Shown in pieces: positions 26,485 to 35,590 of a stretch of 64,000 nucleotides of DNA. Below the pieces are notes generated by a model, which had not been told where the DNA came from, searched no databases, and worked only from the letters and a program-made list of their open reading frames with translations. Numbering within the stretch: position 1 is the stretch's first letter; every line of letters starts with the position of its first letter. The position numbers and the translations under genes are program-made. Source of the DNA: Cellvibrio mixtus subsp. mixtus J3-8 (GTDB taxonomy: Bacteria > Pseudomonadota > Gammaproteobacteria > Pseudomonadales > Cellvibrionaceae); contig NZ_KN266209.1 of the NCBI RefSeq assembly GCF_000766945.1, positions 62,001 through 126,000 of the forward strand, in the 5' to 3' direction.

Positions 26485-27353
26485 AACGATTTACCTGAAC
26501 TCGGGGAGATACGCTTGCGCAATACAGATTTAACCAAGCGCTTGATTGGCCCCAGAAACACGGGTAACAATTTGTCCCACAGCCAGGTAATAACCATTTC
26601 TGCAATAAAAAATGGCGTCTGGAGAATAAGCGTAGAAAACGGTTTGGGTATGCGACGGGAAATAACCTTGGGAAAGCTTTGAATATTCAGTTCGGCTTTT
26701 TTGGCTTGCCAACGCGCCTGCCGCTCAGCTTCCGAATAATGGCGATCAATTTCACGCTGCCCGCCTTTCTTAACAAGATCACGTGGATTAATACAATAGT
26801 GGGTATCTGAAATGATGATCTTATCGCGGACCTTATCACCCCAATAGCTCAGGTACCACCAATCCAAACCGTGGCATTGCACATTCGAATCATCGTAGAT
26901 CGCCATGAAATCCAGCAATAAGTCGGTGCGGATAATCGGGCAAGTCACTTCAGCAAAATTGGTATAACGATAGTCGCTACGCCATTCACGAGCTGTTGTA
27001 TCGTGCGAAATTTTCCCCAGGCGACTAAAGGCAGGAACAACAATGGGCGCTTGTTTTTCTGTTAATAAGCTGAAGAGTGCATCCAGGTCAGCACATGAAA
27101 GGATGATGTCATCATCGGCAATCATAATGGCCTTATAAGCGGAAATATGTTCCCTGTAATTTTCCAGCACCCATTTGAAATTGGGAAACTTGGCTCCTTT
27201 GCGTTCATTGTAGTGGTCGGCATAACCACGATGGAGGCCGGGAGTATTCGAGTAATTGGTTATCCAGATATCGTAGGAGCGATGGGCCTGCTTGGCCCAT
27301 CGATGGACATTGGCATTTTCACCCGCCGAGGTATAAACCAAAAACTCTCGCAT
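26481..27353 (-). CDS. Putative GT-A-like protein, DUF707-like
   Basis: A 290-residue protein starting MREFLVYTSAGENANVHRW. It has a DDD metal-type motif (AIMIADDDIILS), HGLDWWYLSYWGD and a histidine-containing SDTHYCINPRD. The overall look matches DUF707-like proteins, thought to have a glycosyltransferase A fold, but the function is not established. The C-terminal 50 residues are basic and hydrophobic and may associate with the membrane. AAGGA lies 4 bases before the ATG. The 181-bp gap upstream holds a large inverted repeat and a possible -10 element (TATTAT, plus coordinates 27389-27394), so transcription may restart here. Confidence 0.6.
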   Translation of the reverse strand: MREFLVYTSAGENANVHRWAKQAHRSYDIWITNYSNTPGLHRGYADHYNERKGAKFPNFKWVLENYREHISAYKAIMIADDDIILSCADLDALFSLLTEKQAPIVVPAFSRLGKISHDTTAREWRSDYRYTNFAEVTCPIIRTDLLLDFMAIYDDSNVQCHGLDWWYLSYWGDKVRDKIIISDTHYCINPRDLVKKGGQREIDRHYSEAERQARWQAKKAELNIQSFPKVISRRIPKPFSTLILQTPFFIAEMVITWLWDKLLPVFLGPIKRLVKSVLRKRISPSSGKSL

Positions 27354-27445
27354 AGCGTCCTTCCAGATAGCTCTAATCGAAGGTCGCTATAATACCCTGA
27401 AATCAGACCATTTTTATTACTATAATCCAGGCCTGTTTAAAGAGT

Positions 27446-27493
27446 GGATCGATAAGAAACTGTAACTCACAGTAAAGTATTTCTTATCGATCC
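27446..27493. repeat. Large perfect inverted repeat between two exopolysaccharide genes
   Basis: Arms GGATCGATAAGAAA (27446-27459) and TTTCTTATCGATCC (27480-27493) are perfect 14-base complements. The 20-base interval contains a further CTGT/ACAG pair (27460-27463, 27469-27472). It lies 41 bp after the stop of the secreted protein gene and 92 bp before the next start. No T-run follows on the minus strand, so it is not a classical terminator. It could be a transcription attenuator, mRNA stabiliser, protein-binding dyad or a dispersed repeat. Confidence 0.85.
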
Positions 27494-27534
27494 TTCAAAT
27501 ATCATCATTTCAGAATATTTGTTCGAGATGATCT

Positions 27535-28800
27535 TTATTTCAGCATAAGAATTGGTGATTCCAGTTTAATTCCTGCCGGATTAGGAACCCCGTTTTCATC
27601 GTAAATATAAATGTATGCAGGTTTGGATCGATTTAAAGAACCATAATTTGGCTTGAAGGTGATTTCTGAATCAGTCCAGCTGGTGTAATACTGCACTTCT
27701 TCACTCGTGACCGCCGTATATTTGTCAGCATCGCCCAGCGTGATCCTGCGGAAACTTTTATCCATATAGATATCGTCCATCCAGAACTTTTGGATCAGAT
27801 CAACACTGGCATCAAACCCAATCAAGCCAATTGTCGGAGAATAGCCTGGCACATCGGCTACACCTTCATAAGTACCAGACTGATCAGCCAAGCCATTGAC
27901 TTTGGTCCATACTTTTTTAGCAGTTTGGTCAATGAATAACTCCATGTGATTCCATTCCCTGGCAATAACATTGGACACCTTATAGGTTACAAGGCTGTCT
28001 ACTGCGACTGTCGTATTGGTCCAGGACATCCTGAAACTCCCCTCTGAACCGTCACTTTCCCAAATACGCACATATTTATTCGCTCCACGCCAACCGGTTG
28101 CCTCTACGATACTTGCCTTCGCACCATTTGAGTTGAGCGTGACAGTCTTTCCTATGATTTTATTGGGGTTTGCCTGTCCATAAAAATTACCTACCAGCTC
28201 GCTTTTCGCTGGATCGTAATTAATGACCCTGCCATATACCTGGGTAACGCCAGTCCAATCCTTATCTACCGCAACACTAAACTCATCACCTTCAACCGGC
28301 TTAAAGTCGGTTGATACATTAGTGACCTTAACAGGGATATAGTCACGGGTATCATTTTGCGGTTTGAACCACCAACTGAGATATAACTTTTTAGACTCAA
28401 CGGGTGTCCCGGAACGGGAGTGTACCCTCGGGTCACCAATAAAGGCATTTGCATTGCTTCCAAAGTAATAAGCACCCGATGTCTCTGTCCGTGCGAATGC
28501 CTTGTTATTTTGAATAAAAATGCCCGCATTGGCAGTTTGCCAGATAGCTTTAGCGTTATATCGCGTATCACCCAAGGTAAGTTCACGGGTTTCGGCTATT
28601 GTGGCAAAGGTTCGATTGAGGATACCTTTTTCATAACCCTCATTTGCCTGATCATAAAGGAGAGGGGCTTCTTTTGCCGAAAAGCTTCCTTTCAGCGTTA
28701 CAACATCGATGGCGCCGCCAACCTTTTTCAAATCCACGCTTGTCACTTGCGCAAATGTGGAAAGAGGCAAGAATGCAAGCAAAAGTAGGAGAAATTTCAT
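27535..28800 (-). CDS. Secreted beta-rich protein of unknown function
   Basis: A 421-residue protein with a Sec signal peptide (MKFLLLLLAFLPLSTFA-QV). The mature part is rich in beta strands and aromatics; segments such as LYLSWWFKPQNDTRDY, REWNHMELFIDQTAKKVW and LIQKFWMDDIYMDKSF resemble concanavalin-like (jelly-roll) folds found in polysaccharide-binding or lyase proteins. No catalytic motif was recognised and there is no PEP-CTERM or lipobox. Embedded in the exosortase operon, it may bind or trim the exopolysaccharide outside the inner membrane. The 88 bp upstream and 181 bp downstream gaps set it apart from its neighbours. Confidence 0.65.
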   Translation of the reverse strand: MKFLLLLLAFLPLSTFAQVTSVDLKKVGGAIDVVTLKGSFSAKEAPLLYDQANEGYEKGILNRTFATIAETRELTLGDTRYNAKAIWQTANAGIFIQNNKAFARTETSGAYYFGSNANAFIGDPRVHSRSGTPVESKKLYLSWWFKPQNDTRDYIPVKVTNVSTDFKPVEGDEFSVAVDKDWTGVTQVYGRVINYDPAKSELVGNFYGQANPNKIIGKTVTLNSNGAKASIVEATGWRGANKYVRIWESDGSEGSFRMSWTNTTVAVDSLVTYKVSNVIAREWNHMELFIDQTAKKVWTKVNGLADQSGTYEGVADVPGYSPTIGLIGFDASVDLIQKFWMDDIYMDKSFRRITLGDADKYTAVTSEEVQYYTSWTDSEITFKPNYGSLNRSKPAYIYIYDENGVPNPAGIKLESPILMLK

Positions 28801-28888
28801 AAAATCAAAAGCCTCTCTGACGTAGATATCCTTTGAAGGATAGCAAAGTAATTATCATTTGAATGCCAAAAGCCTAGCTTTTTTCGAA

Positions 28889-29860
28889 CTAGTAATGGTC
28901 CTTTTTATCGTCAAGTATACGTATTTCGATCAGGATCGATTTCAAAAGTCCAAGAGCCCTTCCGAGTAAATAAAAAAAATCCAGAACGTACATTTTTATA
29001 TAACGATCAATACTGAAAAGCCTTACCGTTGAGCGAACCAACCGCTTGAACGTTAATAAAATCGGGATGGCAAACAAAATTAGCACCTGCATGAAGAATG
29101 CCTGCACAGTGAAAATCAAGGATAGCGGCAATGTGATTAAGGTCACCAAAAAAAATACCGTAAGTGCAAAAGTGGGATCTATACCACTCTTCTTGCTTTT
29201 CAAATAACTGGAGGCATGCCACATCTGCCGGCGCATAAACTCTGATATCGTTGTCGGGTATCCCAAATGGATAAAGGCACAACATTTCGCTATATGAACT
29301 TTATGACCCAACTCACGCAACCGATGCCCTAATCCGGAATCCTCTCCAGCAGTCAAGGTCTCATCAAACCCGTTAACGCTCAGGAATAATGATTTGCTCA
29401 GCAAAATACTTCCACCAATCAAGGTTCCGTTTATATCATCTTTAGGGTCGACATTTATGACCCATGCAGTTTCGACCCAGGAAGGATTTGCTCGAAGCAA
29501 ACAAGTGCCACCAACAACATCGCAATTATTCGCTTCCATATAAGCCAGGGCATCCGTTAGCCATGTCACCGGGGGAATGCAGTCCCCATCAAGGAAGGCC
29601 ACCATTTCGCCTTTTGATTTAGACACACCGAAATTTCTCACTGCACCAACCCTGACATTTGGCACAACATAAACATCAACTCCAAATCCCCTGGCTATCT
29701 CCACCGTTCTATCTTTAGACCCATTGTCAACAACAATGATTTCAATCAGTTCGGAGGGGTAATCCAGCGCCTGGACTGATTTAAGGCAATCGGCAATATA
29801 TCGCTCTTCATTAAATGCCGGAATAATTATCGAAACTGAAGGGAGTGACGGATTATTCAT
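28889..29860 (-). CDS. Family 2 glycosyltransferase with C-terminal membrane segments
   Basis: A 323-residue enzyme with VSIIIPAFNEERYIADCL, IIVVDNGSKDRTVEIA and FLDGDCIPP as metal site, and GGFDETL-type motif NGFDETLTAGEDSGLG. QMWHASSYLKSKKSG and two to three transmembrane helices (about 225-275) follow. The frame is open to ATG 29881; ATG 29860 starts 5 bp after the upstream stop with GGAG 10 bases before it and was preferred. The membrane anchoring suggests action on lipid-linked intermediates. Confidence 0.88.
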   Translation of the reverse strand: MNNPSLPSVSIIIPAFNEERYIADCLKSVQALDYPSELIEIIVVDNGSKDRTVEIARGFGVDVYVVPNVRVGAVRNFGVSKSKGEMVAFLDGDCIPPVTWLTDALAYMEANNCDVVGGTCLLRANPSWVETAWVINVDPKDDINGTLIGGSILLSKSLFLSVNGFDETLTAGEDSGLGHRLRELGHKVHIAKCCAFIHLGYPTTISEFMRRQMWHASSYLKSKKSGIDPTFALTVFFLVTLITLPLSLIFTVQAFFMQVLILFAIPILLTFKRLVRSTVRLFSIDRYIKMYVLDFFYLLGRALGLLKSILIEIRILDDKKDHY

Positions 29861-29865
29861 AAAAC

Positions 29866-30873
29866 TCAAACTCCACTCCATACATGTTCAACATATTGTT
29901 GATATATTTTTGAGATGGTAAATTCATCAATAATCGCAGCCCTGTTATGATTCGCACTCAGTTCTATTTCTGATAGGGACATTTTCTGCCATTGATCAAT
30001 AGCACTGGCAAGATCATCAATTTCAAAGCCGCTCCTGATAATACTAATAGCTTCGAGGTCCACAGCTATTCCAACATTTGTACTTATTACCGGCTTGCCA
30101 CTTAAAATTGCTTCAGCCAATACAATTCCAAACCCCTCATACAATGAGGAACAAATAAATGCATCTATTGATGCATAAAATGCCGGCATATCGCCTTGAT
30201 GCCCCAACAAAAAAACATTATTTTCCAAACCGTGTTGTTTAATCAGCAATTCAAGTGCTGATCGTTTCACACCTTCACCGGCAATATGTAATTGAACCCC
30301 ATCACATTTGCAGCGGGAAAATGCCACAACCAATGCCTCAAAATTTTTTTGATCATCTAACCGGCCCGCCGCACCGAGAATAGTTTTTTTACCGGGAGCT
30401 GAAAAGTGATATCTTTCTACCATCAACCCGTTAAAGATCACGACTGAGGTTATTCCAAGATGCCGCTGCACTGCATCCGCAACAGCTTTGCCAACCGAAC
30501 TCGAAGATATGCTTTTAGTAGCAAACAATTTACGGATTAAATCTCGTTTGATCTTGTCTTTTTTGGATGCTGAAGAAAAAAAAGGATAAAGATTATGAAA
30601 CGTTACCGCACCCTTACCGGTGATCAGGTACAAAAACATAAAAGGCAAAAATGAATGCGCGTGATATAGATTTTTCCGCTTGAAAATAATCTCGAAAAAA
30701 ATCGAAGCCATCCGGAAAAGCGACAAAAAAATATCCCAATATCCTTTTTGCTTTCTAATAACCCTGACGGCATGTGAATGTCCATTTTCAAGGCCTTGAG
30801 CAGCCAGCTCATTGGCAACCGAAAATATTCCCGAACGCTCCCAATGAACTATATGGATAACTTTCCTATTCAA
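29866..30873 (-). CDS. Family 4 glycosyltransferase
   Basis: A 335-residue GT-B enzyme. The start MNRKVIHIVHWERSGIFSVA is typical of GT4 proteins that bind their acceptor at the membrane. The donor half has LGAAGRLDDQKNFEAL, LHIAGEGVKRSAL, and CSSLYEGFGIVLAEAILSG with VISTNVGIAV. The start codon is TTG with AAGGTG 6 bases upstream, and an in-frame stop directly precedes it, so no other start is possible nearby. It is 10 bp downstream of capA. Confidence 0.9.
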   Translation of the reverse strand: MNRKVIHIVHWERSGIFSVANELAAQGLENGHSHAVRVIRKQKGYWDIFLSLFRMASIFFEIIFKRKNLYHAHSFLPFMFLYLITGKGAVTFHNLYPFFSSASKKDKIKRDLIRKLFATKSISSSSVGKAVADAVQRHLGITSVVIFNGLMVERYHFSAPGKKTILGAAGRLDDQKNFEALVVAFSRCKCDGVQLHIAGEGVKRSALELLIKQHGLENNVFLLGHQGDMPAFYASIDAFICSSLYEGFGIVLAEAILSGKPVISTNVGIAVDLEAISIIRSGFEIDDLASAIDQWQKMSLSEIELSANHNRAAIIDEFTISKIYQQYVEHVWSGV

Positions 30874-30883
30874 TTAATTCACC

Positions 30884-31891
30884 TTAAAAGCCAAATTTCT
30901 TCAACACTTTTCGTTTAATGAAAATAAATTTAAGGCTTACCTTTCCCCTAAAGAAATTCGATGCAAAAAATATTATTTTCATCAACGAGAAAAATCTGAA
31001 CCCAGAAGCATTTTCATATAGGCAAAAACTTCCAGCCGTGATTTTATTTGCCACTGAGGCCTTAACCGGCGTGCCGTTTGGCAAAATAGTTACAGGGTGG
31101 ACACTTGCATCAAACGAATATTTATTTAAGTCGATTTCCAGAATCGCAGACTTGCACAACCGTTTATCCCAGGGAAGATCAAATATAAAATTACCTAACG
31201 ACCAGGCACATAAATAATGCTCTGATCGTTCCACAGGGAAAAATATATGGGGATGATGGCCAACAATAAAATTTACCCCAGCCTCCCTAAAGCGGTTTGC
31301 CATATCAATTTGTTCCTGGGTAGGACTGATTTTTTCTTCCTTGCCCCAATGCAAGGACAGTAAAATCCAATCAACCGTACCCTTAACTTCCTTAACCTTT
31401 TTCAGTATTTTTTCTACATCCAGGGTTTCATAGAGCTGCTGTTCGGGAAATGTGTTATCAGGAACATCCGAGCCGGCAATTATGGCAATTTTAATTCCAT
31501 TTTTTTCCAGGATACATTCGTCACCAACATTTCCGATGGGAATAATATTGTTGCTCTCCAGTAGAGCCAGGGTATGGCGATATGCTTGTTCGCCATGTTG
31601 GATAATATGGTTATTTGCAACATGCATTAAATTAAAACCCGCATCAGCAAGCATTCCAGCTGCATGGGGATCGCCACGAAAAACAACACTTTCCGGATCT
31701 TTGGAATTCAAACCAATATCCGAAATTGGCCCTTCCAAGTTTCCGCAAACATAATCTGCCGCTGCAAATATTGGTTTAACCGATGCGAATATATCTTGCC
31801 TGTCTGCCGTAGACCTGGGCCCATGCCCAAAAGAAAAATAGTGCTCTCCCAACGAAATATCGCCTACAAACATTAATTTTAAACTGCTCAA
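30884..31891 (-). CDS. capA: CapA-family metallophosphatase-like protein
   Basis: A 335-residue protein of the CapA/PgsA (metallophosphoesterase fold) family. It shows LKLMFVGDISLGEH, CGNLEGPIS, HVANNHIIQHGEQAY, LSLHWGKE and FIVGHHPHIFFP in family order. Known relatives help retain or export poly-gamma-glutamate or capsule; the reaction is not settled. Some have an N-terminal anchor, but none is visible here. The start is TTG at 31891 with GGAG 8 bases upstream; the internal ATG at 31873 lacks a ribosome site and would cut off strand 1. It follows the CapK-like gene by 53 bp. Confidence 0.85.
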   Translation of the reverse strand: MSSLKLMFVGDISLGEHYFSFGHGPRSTADRQDIFASVKPIFAAADYVCGNLEGPISDIGLNSKDPESVVFRGDPHAAGMLADAGFNLMHVANNHIIQHGEQAYRHTLALLESNNIIPIGNVGDECILEKNGIKIAIIAGSDVPDNTFPEQQLYETLDVEKILKKVKEVKGTVDWILLSLHWGKEEKISPTQEQIDMANRFREAGVNFIVGHHPHIFFPVERSEHYLCAWSLGNFIFDLPWDKRLCKSAILEIDLNKYSFDASVHPVTILPNGTPVKASVANKITAGSFCLYENASGFRFFSLMKIIFFASNFFRGKVSLKFIFIKRKVLKKFGF

Positions 31892-31944
31892 CTATTTAGC
31901 TCCGCTGGTATATTTAAATAGTTTCAACTATTAGCTGTTACCAG

Positions 31945-33327
31945 CTACTGACCTTTCTTAAAATTACTAATCACCGGTTTAAACTTTCCGTTTTTTTCTT
32001 TGGCAATCTCGTTGACGAGCGCTATTTCAATGGGTAAATCATCACCTACACGTTTTATTAACTCACGGCGCAAATCAATGCCGGCTTGTTCGGTATAAGT
32101 TTCATCCGGCACTAAACGGAGACTAATTGCACCGGATTGGTCTTGTAGTATTTGCGCCGCTCTAATGCCACTTCCACCTTTAAAAATGGGGTCCAGCCTG
32201 CCTACCGGTGTGCCATCACACATGTATATCACATCATCTTTACGCCCATGCACTTGTACCAATTCAGGAAACCCGTTTGCATTGGCTGAACCGATAGTGA
32301 CCGTATCTCCGATAGCGTAACGAATAACAGGCATGGAATAATTCACCAACCCCGTTACCACCAATTCACCTTCACCTTGTTCAGCAATTTCGCCGGACGG
32401 TGTGCGAACCTCGGCAATACCATGCTCAGGATGGAACCGCATACTGCCGTCTGGCAAGCTCGAAACAAAAAACGCCATTTCTGTACACCCATATTGATTC
32501 ACAATAGGTGCATCGAATGCTTGCTGTAATAACGTTTTTTGCCACTCATGCAAATTTTCCGCAGTTGTCATCAGTAGCTTGAGGGGTAAAGGTGGCAACT
32601 TTTCAGCAACAATGAATTCAGCAATGCGCGTGATACTAGAGGGATAACTAAAAATTTCTTGCGGCTGGTATGTGCGCAATTTGTTGTAATAATGAATTAC
32701 ATTTTCCGGTTTCAGGTGATACGAGGACATTAGCAAATTTTTTTGCGCTGCATCATAACGCCAAAATGGCGGTTTTTTTTGTACCGCCGGCATAATGATA
32801 CGACCAAATAATGTAGCCCTGCGCGCAACAGGATCTACGCCATACCATGAGCGCAGGCGAGAAAAAAAAGCATAATGTTCGCTACGTGAATCCTGATCCG
32901 TAAACACAGACAATGGTGTTCCCGTTGTCCCGCTGGTAAATAACGTCATTGGCTTGGCAGTGACATTACGCGGGCCTGCTTTAAACAGCGCAGCATTTTC
33001 GCGAATAAAATTTTTTTCAATTACAGGGAATTGTTTTATATCCGCAAGGGAACGAATATCACTAACGCTGATACCCTGTTCTTTTGCCCAGCGACGATAA
33101 AACTCTGTGTTGTAAATCGCATGCCGCGCAAGTTGTACAAATTGTTCGCTTTGATAAGCGCACATTTGCTCCGCAGTGAATTGGCTGCTGATGAGTAACT
33201 CTTTAAGTTTTTCTTCGCCTGCCGGACGGTAGCGTTCGGCGCGCAAGCGTAACCCCATCAAACTCACGGCAAGGTTTTGCAAAAACACCGGGCTTTTATA
33301 ATAAAGAGATTCAACAACAGGATTCAT
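31945..33327 (-). CDS. CapK-like / phenylacetate-CoA ligase family adenylate-forming enzyme
   Basis: A 460-residue ANL superfamily protein. The AMP-binding signature is LFTSGTTGTPLSVF, then QYGCTEMAFFVSSLPDG and VTGLVNYSMPVIRYAIGD, and a small C-terminal domain with KEKNGKFKPVISNF. Proteins like this occur in capsule and exosortase loci under the name CapK. They may activate an acyl or amino-acid group for transfer to the polysaccharide, which would pair with the GNAT-FemAB fusion of this operon. The substrate is unknown. The ATG overlaps the preceding GT4 stop (ATGA at 33327-33324). Confidence 0.85.
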   Translation of the reverse strand: MNPVVESLYYKSPVFLQNLAVSLMGLRLRAERYRPAGEEKLKELLISSQFTAEQMCAYQSEQFVQLARHAIYNTEFYRRWAKEQGISVSDIRSLADIKQFPVIEKNFIRENAALFKAGPRNVTAKPMTLFTSGTTGTPLSVFTDQDSRSEHYAFFSRLRSWYGVDPVARRATLFGRIIMPAVQKKPPFWRYDAAQKNLLMSSYHLKPENVIHYYNKLRTYQPQEIFSYPSSITRIAEFIVAEKLPPLPLKLLMTTAENLHEWQKTLLQQAFDAPIVNQYGCTEMAFFVSSLPDGSMRFHPEHGIAEVRTPSGEIAEQGEGELVVTGLVNYSMPVIRYAIGDTVTIGSANANGFPELVQVHGRKDDVIYMCDGTPVGRLDPIFKGGSGIRAAQILQDQSGAISLRLVPDETYTEQAGIDLRRELIKRVGDDLPIEIALVNEIAKEKNGKFKPVISNFKKGQ

Positions 33328-34430
33328 ACGCTAAGCCGCTGTGCGATGAGAGATTGATAAATAGCGAGATAACTGGCCGCCATAGCTTCGGCAGTATAGT
33401 TCTGCATATAACGCGCATAATTACGCGCTATTAATTGTTCTCGTTCTGCGATTGTTTTTTGTAACCAATCACGGCATTTACTTACAATTGAATCTACGGA
33501 AGCTGGCGCAATTAGCAGTGGATTATCTGCACCAAGCACCTGGGGGATTCCTCCAACTGAAGATGCCATAATCGGTGTTTTATTACGCATGGCTTCCAGC
33601 AAGGTTACAGGAATACCTTCCGTTAAGGAGGGCATGACCACCATGTGATACTGATGAAATTGAGCCTGGGCATTACTGACAAATCCGGCAAATCGAATAA
33701 ACCCGGATTGCCCCAATTGCTCAGCCTGAAGTTTTAACTGCGCATCTAAACCGCCTGCGCCCATTAATGTCAGGCGGCACGTTGGATGGTCGCGATTCAA
33801 CTCCGCCAATGCACTAATGAGATAACCAAATCCTTTTTCGGGCGAAAGCCGGCCAACTGCTACCAATTCCAGGAGTCCATCGACCTGCACAGGCGAAGGC
33901 ATTGAGTTTTCAGCCGCAATGCCATTACTAATAACGCCAATGCGCGAACTATTACCGCTAAAGGCGTTAAGCTGACGCATTTGATCACTAACAAGAATTA
34001 TTTTATCGAAGCGGCCCAGCGCAATTCGATCAAGCAATTCATAAAGCCACATTTTGTGTGGAAACTTTGCTTTTACATAACCATGGACAGTCGATAATAG
34101 TGGCATGCCTGCTTTGCGACGCCCAAGCAAGGCGAGCAGAATATTAAATTTGTAACCGTGGGAATGCAGCAACTGGATTTTTTGCTCAACAAGTGCAGCG
34201 TGTAATTGGCGCATCCCCGCCAGATTAATCCCGGCTTTCATACGCCAAACAAGCACCGGGATAGATTGGGCGCGGGCAGCTTGCTCCAGCGGTTTTTCCG
34301 CTTCACCAGGCAAACCACAACTAACAATCAATGGATTTAATCCCTGCCGTTGTTGCTGCTTGCATAGAGTAAGCAGCACTTGTTCAGCACCGTAAAGACC
34401 ACCACTATCGATAAGATGAGCAATATTCAT
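33324..34430 (-). CDS. Family 4 glycosyltransferase
   Basis: A 368-residue GT-B enzyme. It starts MNIAHLIDSGGLYGAEQVLL, a form common in exosortase A-linked glycosyltransferases. The donor half has LVAVGRLSPEKGFGYLISAL, LMGAGGLDAQLKLQ, and PSLTEGIPVTLLEAM with SSVGGIPQVL. The frame is open to 34463, overlapping the GT2 gene. ATG 34430 is 11 bp after that stop with AGG 12 bases before it and fits the family start. It is translationally coupled to the CapK-like gene by a 4-bp overlap. Confidence 0.9.
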   Translation of the reverse strand: MNIAHLIDSGGLYGAEQVLLTLCKQQQRQGLNPLIVSCGLPGEAEKPLEQAARAQSIPVLVWRMKAGINLAGMRQLHAALVEQKIQLLHSHGYKFNILLALLGRRKAGMPLLSTVHGYVKAKFPHKMWLYELLDRIALGRFDKIILVSDQMRQLNAFSGNSSRIGVISNGIAAENSMPSPVQVDGLLELVAVGRLSPEKGFGYLISALAELNRDHPTCRLTLMGAGGLDAQLKLQAEQLGQSGFIRFAGFVSNAQAQFHQYHMVVMPSLTEGIPVTLLEAMRNKTPIMASSVGGIPQVLGADNPLLIAPASVDSIVSKCRDWLQKTIAEREQLIARNYARYMQNYTAEAMAASYLAIYQSLIAQRLSV

Positions 34431-34441
34431 TGCAATAGCAC

Positions 34442-35581
34442 CTAACCGACCCTGGGTTTCCAAATAACAATTTTTTCGCCTTTAATAAACTTCAGGAATG
34501 CCATTGCTGCCGCAACATTTATTAAACAAAAATAATTGGCTAACGCCAGCCAACGATTTCTGGTTCCATCATTCAATGACACAAACGCTGCCGCGCCGTA
34601 AAAAATAATCTGGATTAAAAATGTATATTGATAAAACCAACCCTCACCGGTAACCAAGCCATTGCTTACGAACACCAGAATCAGAGGGATAAACGCAAGA
34701 TAACGCAACAATTTATGTGAAAACAATTGCAAACTAAATAAGCCATAATTACCGGGATTGAATAAATGTTTCATATCCCACATGGCCCAAAAAGCACGCA
34801 GCGATACCCGTACACGCATACGGAATTCCGATTGGGAATTGCTTAAGGATTCCTCGTTCAACAATGCTTCTTCACAATAAATAACACGTTTACCCTGAGT
34901 GACGACTTTAAGTGGTAAAACAAAATCGGGTAACTGATCTGCACTCATGGGTTGGTACAAAGATTTTCTCACCGCGTCCACACCGCCATCCACGCCAACA
35001 ACAGATGAGACATCAGCTTCCAGGCGGCGCAAATGATTTTCATATTTCATATAGGCGCTGCAACCATCGCCGATCACATTGCCTTCTTCGTTTACATACA
35101 CCATTTTTCCGGTGACATAACCAACATCCGGATCAGCAAAGCACGCAACCAGTTTTTCAATCGCATCAGGTTGGTAATGGCTATTCGCATCAGAAAATAC
35201 AATGATCTCACCGGTAGTATGTGGCATCGCCAAATTCAAACCCGACGTTTTTCCCTGACGCGGGACTTGTCGAACTAATTTCACACGCGAGTTTTGTTCT
35301 GCAATTTCTGTCACTATTTCGTCAGTTTTATCCTCCGACTCATCTGAAATTACAATAATATCGATGAGGTCAGCGGGATATGTTTGCGCAAGTTTATTTT
35401 CAATGGTTGCGCGAATAACCTTTTCCTCATTGAATGCTGGAATCAACACCGTAACGCGCGGCTTTTCTGTCGCCAACGCATCGCGCTTGATTGGCTTTTT
35501 CGGCAGGAAACGCAATAACAACGGATAACCCGCATAAATATAAATAACCAATAAACCTGATAACCAAAACAGCAGTTCCAT
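34442..35581 (-). CDS. Membrane-associated family 2 glycosyltransferase
   Basis: A 379-residue enzyme with an N-terminal transmembrane helix (LLFWLSGLLVIYIYAGYPLL) and a GT-A domain containing VTVLIPAFNEEKVI, IVISDESEDKTDEI, GKTSGLNLAM and the metal site IVFSDANSHY. An EDADL/QxxRW-type region is replaced by SEFRMRVRVSLRAFWAMW. Three C-terminal helices follow. This layout resembles processive or chain-extending GT2 enzymes such as those making beta-linked polymers, but the QxxRW motif is not clear. It starts 9 bp after the exosortase stop, as second gene of the operon. Confidence 0.88.
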   Translation of the reverse strand: MELLFWLSGLLVIYIYAGYPLLLRFLPKKPIKRDALATEKPRVTVLIPAFNEEKVIRATIENKLAQTYPADLIDIIVISDESEDKTDEIVTEIAEQNSRVKLVRQVPRQGKTSGLNLAMPHTTGEIIVFSDANSHYQPDAIEKLVACFADPDVGYVTGKMVYVNEEGNVIGDGCSAYMKYENHLRRLEADVSSVVGVDGGVDAVRKSLYQPMSADQLPDFVLPLKVVTQGKRVIYCEEALLNEESLSNSQSEFRMRVRVSLRAFWAMWDMKHLFNPGNYGLFSLQLFSHKLLRYLAFIPLILVFVSNGLVTGEGWFYQYTFLIQIIFYGAAAFVSLNDGTRNRWLALANYFCLINVAAAMAFLKFIKGEKIVIWKPRVG

Positions 35582-35590
35582 AGTTAACCT

